NCBI GenBank assembly: GCA_045636385.1
Contig: JAZTXK010000078.1
Location: 213,508-277,507, forward strand
Direction: 5' to 3'
From: CAG-390 sp045636385
Lineage (GTDB): Bacteria; Bacillota; Clostridia; Oscillospirales; CAG-272
DNA: 64,000 nt
The translations under genes and the position numbers were made by a program. Position 1 is the first letter of the stretch. Every line of letters begins with the position of its first letter. Shown here piece by piece: positions 7,243 to 16,513 of this stretch. The notes under the pieces are model-generated. The model was not told the origin of the DNA and ran no database searches. It saw only the letters and a list, made by a program, of their open reading frames with translations.

Positions 7243-8766
7243 ATGAAAAAGAATTCTACTCTCCTGCGCGTTATCGCAATGATGCTTGTAGCTATCATGA
7301 TGCTCTCCGCATTCGTTGCTTGCGCAGAAACCGGTACTAGTGAAACCACTACCGAACCCGCCCAGGCGCAGACTCAGGCTCCTACCGAAGAGTCCACCGC
7401 CGACCCCACAAAGGACGCTAACGGCTACCTTAAGGACGATCTTCCCGAAGATCTCAATTACAACGGCAGCGAAATCACCCTTCTTGTTTGGGACGACGTT
7501 GAGCACGAGGAATTTGAAGTTGCTTACGAAGACCTCAGCGGTGACATCGTTGAGCAGTCGCTCTACGACAGAAACAGCAAGGTTGAAGAAAGACTCGGCC
7601 TTACGCTCGCTTTCATCCGTATCGACGGTGATGCGGACAACACAAAGAACTGGAACGCATACGTTAACAACGCAGTTTCCATCAGCGCAAGAGAATTCGA
7701 CATCATTGCAGGTTACTCCCTCTCTGTCACTCTCAATGCAGCAAGCGGTCTCCTCTTCAATATGCTTGACGACGAGTGCGAATACCTCAACTTTGATCAG
7801 CCTTGGTGGAGCCAGCTCCTTCTTGATCAGGCTACCTTCGGCGACAACCTCTACTTCGCTTCGGGTGACATTTCCCGTAACGCGCTTGAGATGATGTACG
7901 TTTGCTACGCAAACTCCGATCTTCTCACTGAATATCAGCTCCAGAACCCCCAGGAGATGGTAGAAACCGGCGATTGGACTTATGATAAGTTCTTCGAGAT
8001 GTGCCAGGGCGTTTACAAGGACGACGGCGACGGCGTCAAGAACTGCGAATCCGAGACCGGCGACACATTCGGTTACATTACCTCCGGTATCCACGTTGAC
8101 CCCTGGTTCTACGGTTCAGGCGCAACCATTTGCGAGCGTAACGCAGACGGTGAGATCGTTGAATCTCCCAGCTTCTCCGGCGAGCGTGTTGCTAACACCC
8201 TCAGCAAGCTCTGCGAATTCCTTGACGGCGAGTACGGTATCTACACCGAGAAAGTTACTCACCAGAAGGCATTCGGTCAGGGACGTGCACTCTTTATGAT
8301 GGAGCGCGCACGTGTATCCCACAAGGTTCTCGCTCAGAGCTACGGCGAGACTCAGTTCGTAATTCTCCCTTGCCCCAAGTATGACAAGGATCAGGAAGAA
8401 TACATCACCGTTATGGGTAACCCCTTCACCCTCTACGCTATCCCCGCTGATATCGAGGATCCCAAGATGGCTTCCGCATTCATCGAGTGCTTCGCTTCCG
8501 AGGGCTACCGTCAGGTAACTCCCGCCGTATTCGAGATCTCCCTTAAGACCAGATACGTAGCTGACTCTCTCTCCGGTTATATGTACGATATTATCAGAGC
8601 GAACATCACCTACGACGTAGGACGTCTCTTCTCCGGCTCTCTTATCGGTCAGTCGACCTTCAGAAACGCAGTAGCAGGCGGACAGGTTTGGGGCTCTGTT
8701 GCAAAGCAGTCCTCCACCGCTCTCAAGAGATCCCTCAAGAATCTCAATAACGCACTTAACAAGTAA
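7243..8766 (+). CDS. extracellular solute-binding lipoprotein, tandem copy 1
   Basis: This 507-residue lipoprotein has a signal ending FVAC, with Cys27. A Thr/Glu/Pro-rich tether follows, then a DPTKDANGYLKDDLPEDLNY linker and a domain of the sugar-type solute-binding kind (SBP family 1/8-like): ITLLVWDDVEHEEFEV, then helices and an Asp/Trp/Tyr-rich binding region. I chose the ATG at 7243 because GAAAGGA lies nine bases before it. An ATG at 7225 in frame overlaps that site. It is one of three tandem paralogues, each with its own promoter and terminator. The ligand is unknown and no permease is adjacent. Confidence 0.85.
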   Translation: MKKNSTLLRVIAMMLVAIMMLSAFVACAETGTSETTTEPAQAQTQAPTEESTADPTKDANGYLKDDLPEDLNYNGSEITLLVWDDVEHEEFEVAYEDLSGDIVEQSLYDRNSKVEERLGLTLAFIRIDGDADNTKNWNAYVNNAVSISAREFDIIAGYSLSVTLNAASGLLFNMLDDECEYLNFDQPWWSQLLLDQATFGDNLYFASGDISRNALEMMYVCYANSDLLTEYQLQNPQEMVETGDWTYDKFFEMCQGVYKDDGDGVKNCESETGDTFGYITSGIHVDPWFYGSGATICERNADGEIVESPSFSGERVANTLSKLCEFLDGEYGIYTEKVTHQKAFGQGRALFMMERARVSHKVLAQSYGETQFVILPCPKYDKDQEEYITVMGNPFTLYAIPADIEDPKMASAFIECFASEGYRQVTPAVFEISLKTRYVADSLSGYMYDIIRANITYDVGRLFSGSLIGQSTFRNAVAGGQVWGSVAKQSSTALKRSLKNLNNALNK

Positions 8767-8776
8767 TACATATTTA

Positions 8777-8809
8777 TGCCGTAGGCTATTTCAGCCTGCG
8801 GCATTTTTT
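8777..8809 (+). terminator. terminator of copy 1
   Basis: ATGCCGTAGGCT pairs with AGCCTGCGGCAT (one G-T pair), followed by a T run. Confidence 0.85.
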
Positions 8810-8819
8810 ATCTTATCTA

Positions 8820-8849
8820 TTGACATTGCAGTATTCAATGTGGTAAAAT
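8820..8849 (+). promoter_or_regulatory. promoter of tandem binding lipoprotein copy 2
   Basis: TTGACA (8820-8825) and TAAAAT (8844-8849) have an 18-base spacer. Confidence 0.8.
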
Positions 8850-8881
8850 ATAGGTAAATCTTAAGAAAGGATTTTCTTACT

Positions 8882-10411
8882 ATGAAAACCAAATTTTCCA
8901 TACGTGCGATTGCGTTTATGCTATTTTCAATTATGCTTTGCGCATCATTTGCGGCTTGTGCCGAAACCAAGGATCCCGAGATCACTACCGAAGCTCCTTC
9001 CGAGGCACTGACCACCGCGCCTACAGAAGAAGTGACCACTGCCGATCCCACCAAGGACGCAAACGGTTATCTGAAGGACGATCTCCCCGAGGATCTCAAC
9101 TTCAATGAAAATATCACTCTTCTCGTTTGGGATGACGTTGAGCATGAGGAATTTGAGATTGCTTACGAAAACCTCAGCGGTGATATAGTTGAGCAGTCGA
9201 TCTATGACAGAAACAGCATGGTTGAGGAAAGACTTGGTCTTGATCTTAATTTCGTCCGCATTGTCGGTAACGGAAGCAATATCAAATCCTGGAATGCATA
9301 CGTCGGCAACTCCGTCTCGATCAGCGCGAGAGAGTTTGATATTATCGCAGGTTATTCGATCTCGGTAGCAAAGAATGCATCGAGCGGATATCTCTATAAT
9401 ATGCTTGACGATGAGTGTGAATATCTCAACTTTGATCAGCCTTGGTGGTCTGACCTCCTTCTTGAACAGGCTACTTTCGGCGACAATCTCTACTTTGCTT
9501 CGGGTGATATTTCCCGTAACGCTCTTGAGATGATGTACGTTTGCTTCGCCAACACAATTCTCCTTGAAAAGTATCAGCTTGAAAATCCCCAGAATTTCGT
9601 TGAAAACGGAGACTGGACCTACGAGAAGTTCATCGAAATGTGCCAGGGTGTTTACGAAGATACCGACGGCAACGGCGTAAAGAACTGCGATAAGGAATCA
9701 GGTGACACCTTCGGTTACATCACCTATGGTACATACGCTGACAACTGGCTTTACGGCTCGGGTGCAACCATTTGTGAAAAGGCTCCCGACGGTCAGATTA
9801 TTGAATCTCCCTCCTTTACGGGTGAGCGAGTTATCAACACTGTTCAGATGCTTTGCAATCTCTTTTACAGCAGCGACTACGGAATTTACACCGAAGGTAC
9901 CTACCATCAGACCGCTTTCGGTCAGGGACGTTCGCTCTTTATGACCGACCGCTGCAGAACCTCGCATAAGCGTCTTGCGGCAGAGTTCGACTTTGACGAT
10001 TTTGTAATTCTTCCCTGCCCCAAGTACGATAAGGATCAGGAAAACTACATCACCGTTATGGGTAACCCCTTCACTCTCTATGCGATCTCCGCTGACATTC
10101 AGGATCCCAAGATGGCTTCCGCATTCATCGAGTGCTTTGCTTCCGAGGGTTATCGTACCGTAACTCCCGCTGTATTTGAGCTTTCGCTTAAAACCAGATA
10201 CGTAGACGATCCTACTTCCGCTCTTATGTACGACCTCGTAAGAGAGAATATCACCTATGATGTCGGACGTATCTTCTCTGACGACCTTATCGGTCAAGCT
10301 ACCTTCCGTAACGCTCTCGCAGGTAATCAGGCATGGGCTTCAGTTGCAAAAACCGCTGCTGCAGGTCTCAAGAGAAATCTTACAAAGCTCAATAACGCTC
10401 TCAATAAGTAA
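8882..10411 (+). CDS. extracellular solute-binding lipoprotein, tandem copy 2
   Basis: This 509-residue paralogue of copy 1 has a lipobox FAAC with Cys26. Its tether (from AETKDPEITTEAPSEALTTA to the DPTKDANGYLKDDLPEDLNF linker) is the same as in copy 3 and differs from copy 1, so copies 2 and 3 are the most recent duplicates. The body keeps long shared stretches with copy 1, such as the SGDIVEQS-YDRNS, MLDDECEYLNFDQPWW and FASGDISRNALEMMYVC segments. Differences concentrate in a window near residues 110-150 and in the C-terminal tail. A ribosome binding site AGAAAGGA lies about ten bases before the ATG. The ligand is unknown. Confidence 0.85.
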   Translation: MKTKFSIRAIAFMLFSIMLCASFAACAETKDPEITTEAPSEALTTAPTEEVTTADPTKDANGYLKDDLPEDLNFNENITLLVWDDVEHEEFEIAYENLSGDIVEQSIYDRNSMVEERLGLDLNFVRIVGNGSNIKSWNAYVGNSVSISAREFDIIAGYSISVAKNASSGYLYNMLDDECEYLNFDQPWWSDLLLEQATFGDNLYFASGDISRNALEMMYVCFANTILLEKYQLENPQNFVENGDWTYEKFIEMCQGVYEDTDGNGVKNCDKESGDTFGYITYGTYADNWLYGSGATICEKAPDGQIIESPSFTGERVINTVQMLCNLFYSSDYGIYTEGTYHQTAFGQGRSLFMTDRCRTSHKRLAAEFDFDDFVILPCPKYDKDQENYITVMGNPFTLYAISADIQDPKMASAFIECFASEGYRTVTPAVFELSLKTRYVDDPTSALMYDLVRENITYDVGRIFSDDLIGQATFRNALAGNQAWASVAKTAAAGLKRNLTKLNNALNK

Positions 10412-10420
10412 TTTTCATTT

Positions 10421-10454
10421 TCCGCAAGTCTGTTTCCGGGCTTGCGGATTTTTA
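10421..10454 (+). terminator. terminator of copy 2
   Basis: TCCGCAAG pairs with CTTGCGGA, followed by TTTTTAAA. The same stem is used after copy 3, so the terminator was part of the duplicated unit. Confidence 0.82.
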
Positions 10455-10475
10455 AACAATTTTTCACATTTTCTC

Positions 10476-10505
10476 TTGACTTTCCGGCAAGCAATATGTT
10501 AAAAT
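10476..10505 (+). promoter_or_regulatory. promoter of tandem binding lipoprotein copy 3
   Basis: TTGACT (10476-10481) and TAAAAT (10500-10505) have an 18-base spacer. A second TATAAT occurs at about 10510-10515. Confidence 0.75.
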
Positions 10506-10537
10506 AGAGTATAATAATAAGAAAGGAAACTTTCCCC

Positions 10538-12073
10538 ATGAGAAAAAGCAACACGATCCGCATCACCGCAGCTCTGCTAATGTCAATTATGTTGATATCT
10601 CTGTTTGCTGCTTGCGCGGAAACCAAGGATCCCGAGATCACTACCGAAGCTCCTTCCGAAGCACTGACCACCGCGCCTACAGAAGAAGTGACCACCGCCG
10701 ATCCCACCAAGGACGCAAACGGTTATCTGAAAGACGATCTCCCCGAGGATCTCAACTTCAACACCGATATCACTCTTCTCGTTTGGGATGACGTTGAGCA
10801 CGAGGAATTTGAGATTGCTTACGAAAACCTCAGCGGTGATATAGTTGAGCAGTCGATCTATGACAGAAACAGCAAGGTCGAGCAGAGACTTGGCATAACT
10901 ATGAGCTTTATCCGTGTTAAGGGAAATACAGATAACGTAAAGAACTGGAACGCTTACGTTGGTAATTCGGTTTCTATTAATGCAAAGGAGTTCGATATTA
11001 TCGCAAGCTATTCCGTATCGGTTGCGAAAAACGCTTCGAGCGGATATCTCTTCAATATGCTTGACGATGAATGCGAATATCTCAATTTCGATCAGCCCTG
11101 GTGGTCGGATCTTCTTCTTGAACAGGCAACTTTCGGAGATAACCTCTATTTCGCATCCGGCGATATTTCCCGTAATGCACTTGAGATGATGTACGTTTGC
11201 TTTGTTAACACAAATCTGCTTGCAAAGCACAATCTTGAGAATCCTCAGAATCTTGTTGAATCGAACGACTGGACTTACGAAAAGTTCATCGAAATGTGCA
11301 AAGGCGTTTATGAAGACACAGACGGCGACGGAACGAAGAGCCTTACTAAGGACAGCGGCGATACATTCGGTTACATCACTTCCGGTACATACGCAGACGG
11401 CTGGTTCTACGGCTCCGGCGCATCTATCTGCGAAAAGAACGCAGACGGTGATATCGTAGGCTCGCCTACCTTCTCGAGCGAAAGAGTTGCCAACACCGTA
11501 TCTATGCTTTGTACTCTTTTCTACAGCAGCGATGACGGTATGTACGCCTCCGAGGGAGGTGGCCCCGCACATCAGAACGCTTTTGGTCAGGGTCGACTTC
11601 TTTTCATGACGGACCGCGCAAGAGTTTCGCATTACAGACTTGCTCCGCTTGACTTTGACGATTTCCTTATAGTTCCCTGCCCCAAGTATGACAAGGATCA
11701 GGAAAGATTCTACACGACTATGGGTAACCCCTTCACCCTTTACGCTATTCCTGCAGATACTGACAACCCCAAGATGGCTTCCGCCTTCATCGAGTGCTTC
11801 GCTTCCGAGGGATACAGAATAGTCACCCCTGCGGTATTTGAGCTTTCTCTCAAGACGAGATACGTCGACGATCCCGTTTCCGCTTCTATGTATGATATCG
11901 TAAGAGAAAATATCGTTTATGATATCGGACGCCTGTTCTCTACCGATCTCATCGGTCAGTCTACGTTCAGAAATGCGCTGGCAAACAATCAGACGTGGGG
12001 ATCTGTTGCAACTCAGGCAACAAAGGGGCTTGATAAAGCAGTTAAGAAGCTCAACTCTGCACTTAACAAATAA
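10538..12073 (+). CDS. extracellular solute-binding lipoprotein, tandem copy 3
   Basis: This 511-residue lipoprotein has a lipobox FAAC with Cys26. The tether after the Cys repeats copy 2 almost base for base (10618-10760 against 8958-9100), while the signal peptide differs. It differs from copies 1 and 2 mainly near residues 110-140 and by a short Gly-rich insertion near residue 340 (EGGGPAHQN). It is probably membrane-anchored on the outer face and binds a sugar-like solute, but no substrate can be named from sequence. It has its own promoter and terminator. Confidence 0.85.
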   Translation: MRKSNTIRITAALLMSIMLISLFAACAETKDPEITTEAPSEALTTAPTEEVTTADPTKDANGYLKDDLPEDLNFNTDITLLVWDDVEHEEFEIAYENLSGDIVEQSIYDRNSKVEQRLGITMSFIRVKGNTDNVKNWNAYVGNSVSINAKEFDIIASYSVSVAKNASSGYLFNMLDDECEYLNFDQPWWSDLLLEQATFGDNLYFASGDISRNALEMMYVCFVNTNLLAKHNLENPQNLVESNDWTYEKFIEMCKGVYEDTDGDGTKSLTKDSGDTFGYITSGTYADGWFYGSGASICEKNADGDIVGSPTFSSERVANTVSMLCTLFYSSDDGMYASEGGGPAHQNAFGQGRLLFMTDRARVSHYRLAPLDFDDFLIVPCPKYDKDQERFYTTMGNPFTLYAIPADTDNPKMASAFIECFASEGYRIVTPAVFELSLKTRYVDDPVSASMYDIVRENIVYDIGRLFSTDLIGQSTFRNALANNQTWGSVATQATKGLDKAVKKLNSALNK

Positions 12074-12079
12074 TATTTT

Positions 12080-12114
12080 TCCGCAAGTTCTTTAGGGGAC
12101 TTGCGGATTTTTTG
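12080..12114 (+). terminator. terminator of copy 3
   Basis: TCCGCAAGT pairs with ACTTGCGGA, followed by TTTTTTG. It shares its stem with the copy 2 terminator. Confidence 0.85.
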
Positions 12115-12124
12115 TGTTTTTATA

Positions 12125-12153
12125 TAGACAAATTAAAAAAAATGTGATATAAT
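12125..12153 (+). promoter_or_regulatory. promoter of the MBL-gltX-glnS group
   Basis: TAGACA (12125-12130) and TATAAT (12148-12153) have a 17-base spacer, 29 bases before the MBL gene start. Confidence 0.7.
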
Positions 12154-12182
12154 ATTATATCTATGTAATTATGAGGTGTATT

Positions 12183-12797
12183 ATGGATATTATTAAGCTT
12201 AAAGGACTTTCGTATGCCTCAAATTCATACGTCATTATCTCGGGCGGTGAAGGAGCGGTTGTTGACCCTTCTGTTGACGTCAAGGAGATAATGAACGCGC
12301 TGAACGGCGCGAAGCTGCGGTATATTCTTCTCACGCACGGTCATTTCGATCATATTCTCAAGCTTGATTCGCTCAGATGCGAAACCGGCGCTGAGGTTTG
12401 TATTCACAAAGCTGATGCTGATATGCTAAAGGATCCCGATCTTAACGCTTCAGCGTTCTTCGGCCTCGACTTTGCCTCTCTCGGTGCAGATAGGCTTTTG
12501 AGCGACGGTGATAAGCTCCCTCTTGGGCGCGAGATTATCGAGGTCGTGCACACACCAGGGCACACTCCCGGATCGGTCTGCTTTGATTGCGGCTACGATC
12601 TCATTTGCGGCGATACTCTTTTCACCTCGGGCTACGGCAGATACGATCTTCCGGGCGGCGATGCGAGAGTGCTATTCTCCTCCCTCAAGATGCTTGCTGA
12701 TCGTCGGGATAATCCGATGATCAACCCTGGTCACGGCGCATCGTGCTCACTCGCAGACGCCGACGTGATCCGCGCGATCAGACATCAAAACTTTTAA
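12183..12797 (+). CDS. MBL-fold metallohydrolase (glyoxalase II-like)
   Basis: This 204-residue metallo-beta-lactamase-fold protein carries the metal-binding motif THGHFDH (His52, His54, Asp56, His57), a second His in HTPGHTPGSVCF near 120, CGDTLF with the bridging Asp near 140, and the last His in NPGHG near 180. This is the short hydroxyacylglutathione-hydrolase-like type common in Clostridia. The natural substrate is unknown. I chose the ATG at 12183 because GAGGTG lies four bases before it. The in-frame ATG at 12171 overlaps that site. It stands 32 bp before gltX and may share its transcript. Confidence 0.9.
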   Translation: MDIIKLKGLSYASNSYVIISGGEGAVVDPSVDVKEIMNALNGAKLRYILLTHGHFDHILKLDSLRCETGAEVCIHKADADMLKDPDLNASAFFGLDFASLGADRLLSDGDKLPLGREIIEVVHTPGHTPGSVCFDCGYDLICGDTLFTSGYGRYDLPGGDARVLFSSLKMLADRRDNPMINPGHGASCSLADADVIRAIRHQNF

Positions 12798-12829
12798 AAA
12801 TCAAATCTAATTTATAAAGGAATTCAAAA

Positions 12830-14518
12830 ATGGACTACAAGCTTCTTTCTGAACTTTTATTCCCGAACGTTACAACGACTCCCGAAGAGCTCGAGGAAAA
12901 GTATCCTCCCCGTAATCTTCCCGAGGGCGCGAAGGTAACGAGATTCGCTCCCAGCCCCACGGGTTACGTTCACCTCGGCGGCGTTTATCAGACTATGGTA
13001 GGCGAGCGTCTTGCTCATCAGTCGGGCGGCGTTTTCTTCCTCCGTATCGAGGACACCGACGCAAAGCGCGAGATTCCCGGCGCGGCTGAAAATCTTATCA
13101 AAACTCTCGCTCACTACGGCATCAATTTTGACGAGGGCGCAACCGTTGACGCTGACGGTAAGGTTATCGATAACGGCAACTACGGCCCCTATAAGCAGAG
13201 CGAGCGCGCTCACATTTATCACGTTTACGCTAAAAAGCTTGTTGCTGACGGCAAGGCTTATCCTTGCTTCACCACCGAAGAAGAGCTTGCGGCTCTTGAA
13301 GCTACCGATAAAAAGGCAGAGGTTAAGTCCAAGGAATGGACCGAAGATGCGGCAGCCGAGCAGAAGGCGGCTATGCTCAAGATGCGTGAGTTCACCATTG
13401 AGGATGTTCAGAAAAATCTTGAAGCAGGCAACAAGTTCGTTCTCCGTATTCTCGCCGACGGCGATCCCGATAAGAAGACTCCCTTCGGAGATCTTGTAAA
13501 GGGCAAGCTCGAGATTCCCGAAAACGACGAGGACTTCGTTCTTCTCAAGAGCGACGGAATCCCCACCTATCACTTTGCACACGCAGTTGACGATCACCTT
13601 ATGAGAACCACTCATGTTATCCGCGGTGAGGAATGGCTTCCCAGCGTTGCAAAGCACATTATGCTTTTCCGCTATCTCGGATTCAAGCTCCCCAAGTACC
13701 TGCACACCGCGCAGATCATGCAGCTTGATGAAAACGGCAACAAGAAGAAGCTCTCAAAGCGCGATCTCGGTGCAAATATGAGCGACTATTCCCGTCTCGG
13801 ATATGCTCCCGAGGCTGTTGCTGAATATCTTCTTACCGTTCTTAACTCCAACTTTGAGGAGTGGCGTCTCGGTAACGCGGACAAGCCCTACACCGATTTC
13901 AAGTTCAATATCAACAAGATGAGCGTTTCGGGCTGTCTCTTTGATATCGTAAAGCTCGGCGACGTTTCGAAGAACGTAGTTTCTAAGATGACTGCGGAGC
14001 AAGTTTATAATTATCTTGTCGAGTGGGCAAAGGAATACGATGCTGACTTCGGCGTAAAGCTTGAAGCTGATCCCGATTATGCAAAGGCGATCCTTTCGAT
14101 CGGCCGAGGAGGCAAGAAGCCCCGTAAGGACTTCGGACGTTGGGATGAGGTCAAGGCTTTCATCAACTTCTTCTACGATGATTACTATACCGTTATAGAT
14201 CAGATCCCCGAAAACTTCGACAAGGCTGACGTTAAGGCGGCTCTTGAGAAATTTGCGGATACGCTCGATATGGCTGACGATTCTAACGGTTGGTTTGAAA
14301 AGATCAAGGCTATCGCTGAGTCGCTCGGTTTTGCTACCGATATGAAGCAGTACAAGGCTACTCCCGAAGCATTCAAGGGTAGCGTTGCGGATATCAGTAT
14401 GTTCGTCCGTGTTGCTATCACGGGTAAGATGAACGCTCCCGATCTTTTCACCGTAATTCAGATCATCGGTTACGACCGCATTGTTGCGCGCGTTAGAGAA
14501 TTTGCAAACAATCTTTGA
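12830..14518 (+). CDS. gltX: glutamyl-tRNA synthetase
   Basis: This 562-residue class I synthetase charges tRNA-Glu with glutamate. The HIGH-type motif is PSPTGYVHLGG (about 41-51) and the KMSKS-type motif is KKKLSKRD near 305. It is longer than the roughly 480 residues of the Bacillus enzyme, mainly through an N-terminal extension of about 35 residues and internal insertions, a form seen in several clostridial genomes. AAAGGAA precedes the ATG. A dedicated GlnRS gene follows after 16 bp. Confidence 0.95.
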   Translation: MDYKLLSELLFPNVTTTPEELEEKYPPRNLPEGAKVTRFAPSPTGYVHLGGVYQTMVGERLAHQSGGVFFLRIEDTDAKREIPGAAENLIKTLAHYGINFDEGATVDADGKVIDNGNYGPYKQSERAHIYHVYAKKLVADGKAYPCFTTEEELAALEATDKKAEVKSKEWTEDAAAEQKAAMLKMREFTIEDVQKNLEAGNKFVLRILADGDPDKKTPFGDLVKGKLEIPENDEDFVLLKSDGIPTYHFAHAVDDHLMRTTHVIRGEEWLPSVAKHIMLFRYLGFKLPKYLHTAQIMQLDENGNKKKLSKRDLGANMSDYSRLGYAPEAVAEYLLTVLNSNFEEWRLGNADKPYTDFKFNINKMSVSGCLFDIVKLGDVSKNVVSKMTAEQVYNYLVEWAKEYDADFGVKLEADPDYAKAILSIGRGGKKPRKDFGRWDEVKAFINFFYDDYYTVIDQIPENFDKADVKAALEKFADTLDMADDSNGWFEKIKAIAESLGFATDMKQYKATPEAFKGSVADISMFVRVAITGKMNAPDLFTVIQIIGYDRIVARVREFANNL

Positions 14519-14534
14519 AAGTGAGAATAAGGCT

Positions 14535-16196
14535 ATGAATGAAGAAAAAGTAATTGCCGGCAATTTTATTCACGATATTATCGACGAGGATCTTGAACTG
14601 AATCCCGGTCTGAAGATCCATACCCGTTTTCCGCCCGAGCCCAACGGTTACCTTCACATCGGTTCGGCAAAGGCTATCAGAATCAACACTCAGGTTGCAA
14701 AGAAGTATAACGGACTTTTCAACCTCCGCTATGACGACACTAACCCCGTTAAGGAAGATGACGAATACGTAAGATCCATCTACGAGGATCTCAAGTGGCT
14801 CGGTTGCGAGCCGAACGGCGGCATTTTCTACGGCTCCGACTATTTCGAGAAGTGCTACGAATTCGCAGTACAGCTCATCAAGGACGGCAAGGCGTACGTT
14901 TGCGACCTTACCGCAGAGGAGATGCGCGAGTACCGCGGTTCTCTTACCGTTCCCGGCAAGAATTCGCCCTACCGCGACCGTTCGGTTGAGGAAAACCTCG
15001 ATCTCTTTGAGAAAATGAAGAACGGCGAGTTTGAGGACGGAACTCATACTCTTCGTGCGAAGATCGATATGGCGTCTCCCAATATGAATATGCGTGACCC
15101 CGCGATCTACCGTATCGTTCACACCTCTCACCACCGTCAGAGCAACAAGTGGTGCATCTATCCCCTCTACGACTACGCTCATCCTATTCAGGACGCGCTC
15201 GAGGGTATTACCCACTCGCTCTGCTCTCTCGAATTCGAGAACCACCGTCCTCTCTACGATTGGGTAGTTGAGAACATTGGTTTTGATCCCAAGCCGAAGC
15301 AGAGAGAATTTGCACGTCTTAACGTAACTCACACCGTAATGAGTAAGCGTTATCTTCGCCAGCTCGTTGAGACCGGTCTTGTTGACGGTTGGGACGACCC
15401 CAGAATGCCCACTCTTTGCGGTCTCCGCAGACGCGGCTACACTCCCGAAGCAATCTTCGATTTCGTTGACCGTGCGGGCGTTGCAAAAGCATACAGCGTA
15501 GTTGATATCGAGCTTCTCGAGCATTGCATCCGCGAGGAGCTGAATGCTACCGCGGCAAGAAGAATTGCTGTTATGAAGCCCGTAAAGCTTGTTGTTGACA
15601 ACTATCCCGAGGATAAGGTTGAATATTTTGAGGTTTCCAACAATCCTCAGAACCCCGAGGCGGGAACAAGAAAGATTCCCTTCACAAAGAACATCGTTAT
15701 CGACGCCGATGACTTTGCGGCTGTACCGCCTCCCAAGTTCTTCCGCCTCAAGCCCGAGGGCGAGGTAAGACTTATGGGTGCTTACATCGTTAAGTGCGGC
15801 GAGATCGAGTACAACGCAGACGGAACTGTCAACACCATTCACGTTACCGCAGATCTTGAGTCCGGAAACGGTAATCCCGTTGACGGCAGAAAGATCAAGG
15901 GAACTATTCATTGGCTCTCTGCTGACTATGCACAGACTGCAGACATTATGCTCTATGATCATCTCTTCACTCTCGAGAACGTAGATGATATCCCCGAGGA
16001 CAAGACTTATAACGATTATCTCAATCCCGAATCCGCTATCAAGCTTGAGGGCTGCATGATCGAGCCCGCACTCGCTGAAGCAGAGGCAGGCGAGAGATTC
16101 CAGTTCGTCCGTAACGGTTACTACGTAAAGGATACTAAGAATGCCAATACCTTCAACCGCATCGTTGGTCTTAAGGACAGCTTCCCTAAGAAGTAA
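14535..16196 (+). CDS. glnS: glutaminyl-tRNA synthetase
   Basis: This 553-residue class I synthetase attaches glutamine directly to tRNA-Gln. The signature HTRFPPEPNGYLHIGSAKA (about 29-47) is specific to GlnRS rather than GltX, and the KMSKS-type motif is TVMSKRYLRQLV near 265. The C-terminal anticodon-binding beta-barrels are complete. The start is the ATG at 14535, opening MNEEKVIAGNF as in other GlnRS proteins. An upstream in-frame ATG at 14481 lies within gltX. The ribosome binding site is weak (ATAAGG). Its presence suggests the cell does not rely only on the GatCAB transamidation route. Confidence 0.95.
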   Translation: MNEEKVIAGNFIHDIIDEDLELNPGLKIHTRFPPEPNGYLHIGSAKAIRINTQVAKKYNGLFNLRYDDTNPVKEDDEYVRSIYEDLKWLGCEPNGGIFYGSDYFEKCYEFAVQLIKDGKAYVCDLTAEEMREYRGSLTVPGKNSPYRDRSVEENLDLFEKMKNGEFEDGTHTLRAKIDMASPNMNMRDPAIYRIVHTSHHRQSNKWCIYPLYDYAHPIQDALEGITHSLCSLEFENHRPLYDWVVENIGFDPKPKQREFARLNVTHTVMSKRYLRQLVETGLVDGWDDPRMPTLCGLRRRGYTPEAIFDFVDRAGVAKAYSVVDIELLEHCIREELNATAARRIAVMKPVKLVVDNYPEDKVEYFEVSNNPQNPEAGTRKIPFTKNIVIDADDFAAVPPPKFFRLKPEGEVRLMGAYIVKCGEIEYNADGTVNTIHVTADLESGNGNPVDGRKIKGTIHWLSADYAQTADIMLYDHLFTLENVDDIPEDKTYNDYLNPESAIKLEGCMIEPALAEAEAGERFQFVRNGYYVKDTKNANTFNRIVGLKDSFPKK

Positions 16197-16206
16197 TATC
16201 CGATTT

Positions 16207-16497
16207 TTGCTTGAAAACAAGATAATAATACTGTTCATACTCGCATACCTGCTCATTATTTCGATAGTTGCATTTGCTGTAACCGTTTACGACAAATGGG
16301 CGGCGACCAAGAGACCGCAGGAGAGAACGAGAGAAAGCACTTTGTTGCTTCTCTCGGCGCTCGGCGGATCGGTCGCGATGCTGTTTACGATGCTCGGGAT
16401 CAGACATAAAACAAAGCATATCAAATTTATGCTCGGTATACCGATTATCATTCTGCTTCAGCTTGCGCTGACGGCGGCAGTATTATTTCTTATATGA
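16207..16497 (+). CDS. DUF1294 small membrane protein
   Basis: This protein of about 97 residues has two or three membrane helices and the DUF1294 (PF06961) pattern: an N-terminal helix ending in VTVYDKWAATK, LLLLSALGGSVAMLFTM, then RHKTKHIKFMLGIP. The function is unknown. The start is uncertain: I used the TTG at 16207, which gives the usual family N-terminus. An in-frame ATG at 16141 lies inside glnS, and no clear ribosome binding site marks either. It follows glnS closely and probably depends on its transcript. Confidence 0.75.
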   Translation: MLENKIIILFILAYLLIISIVAFAVTVYDKWAATKRPQERTRESTLLLLSALGGSVAMLFTMLGIRHKTKHIKFMLGIPIIILLQLALTAAVLFLI

Positions 16498-16513
16498 TGC
16501 AGGAGATCACAAA

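Noticed and set aside
12798..12829. Possible T-box leaders before gltX and glyS
   Set aside because: The gaps (32 bp and 18 bp) are far too short and lack a T-box sequence.
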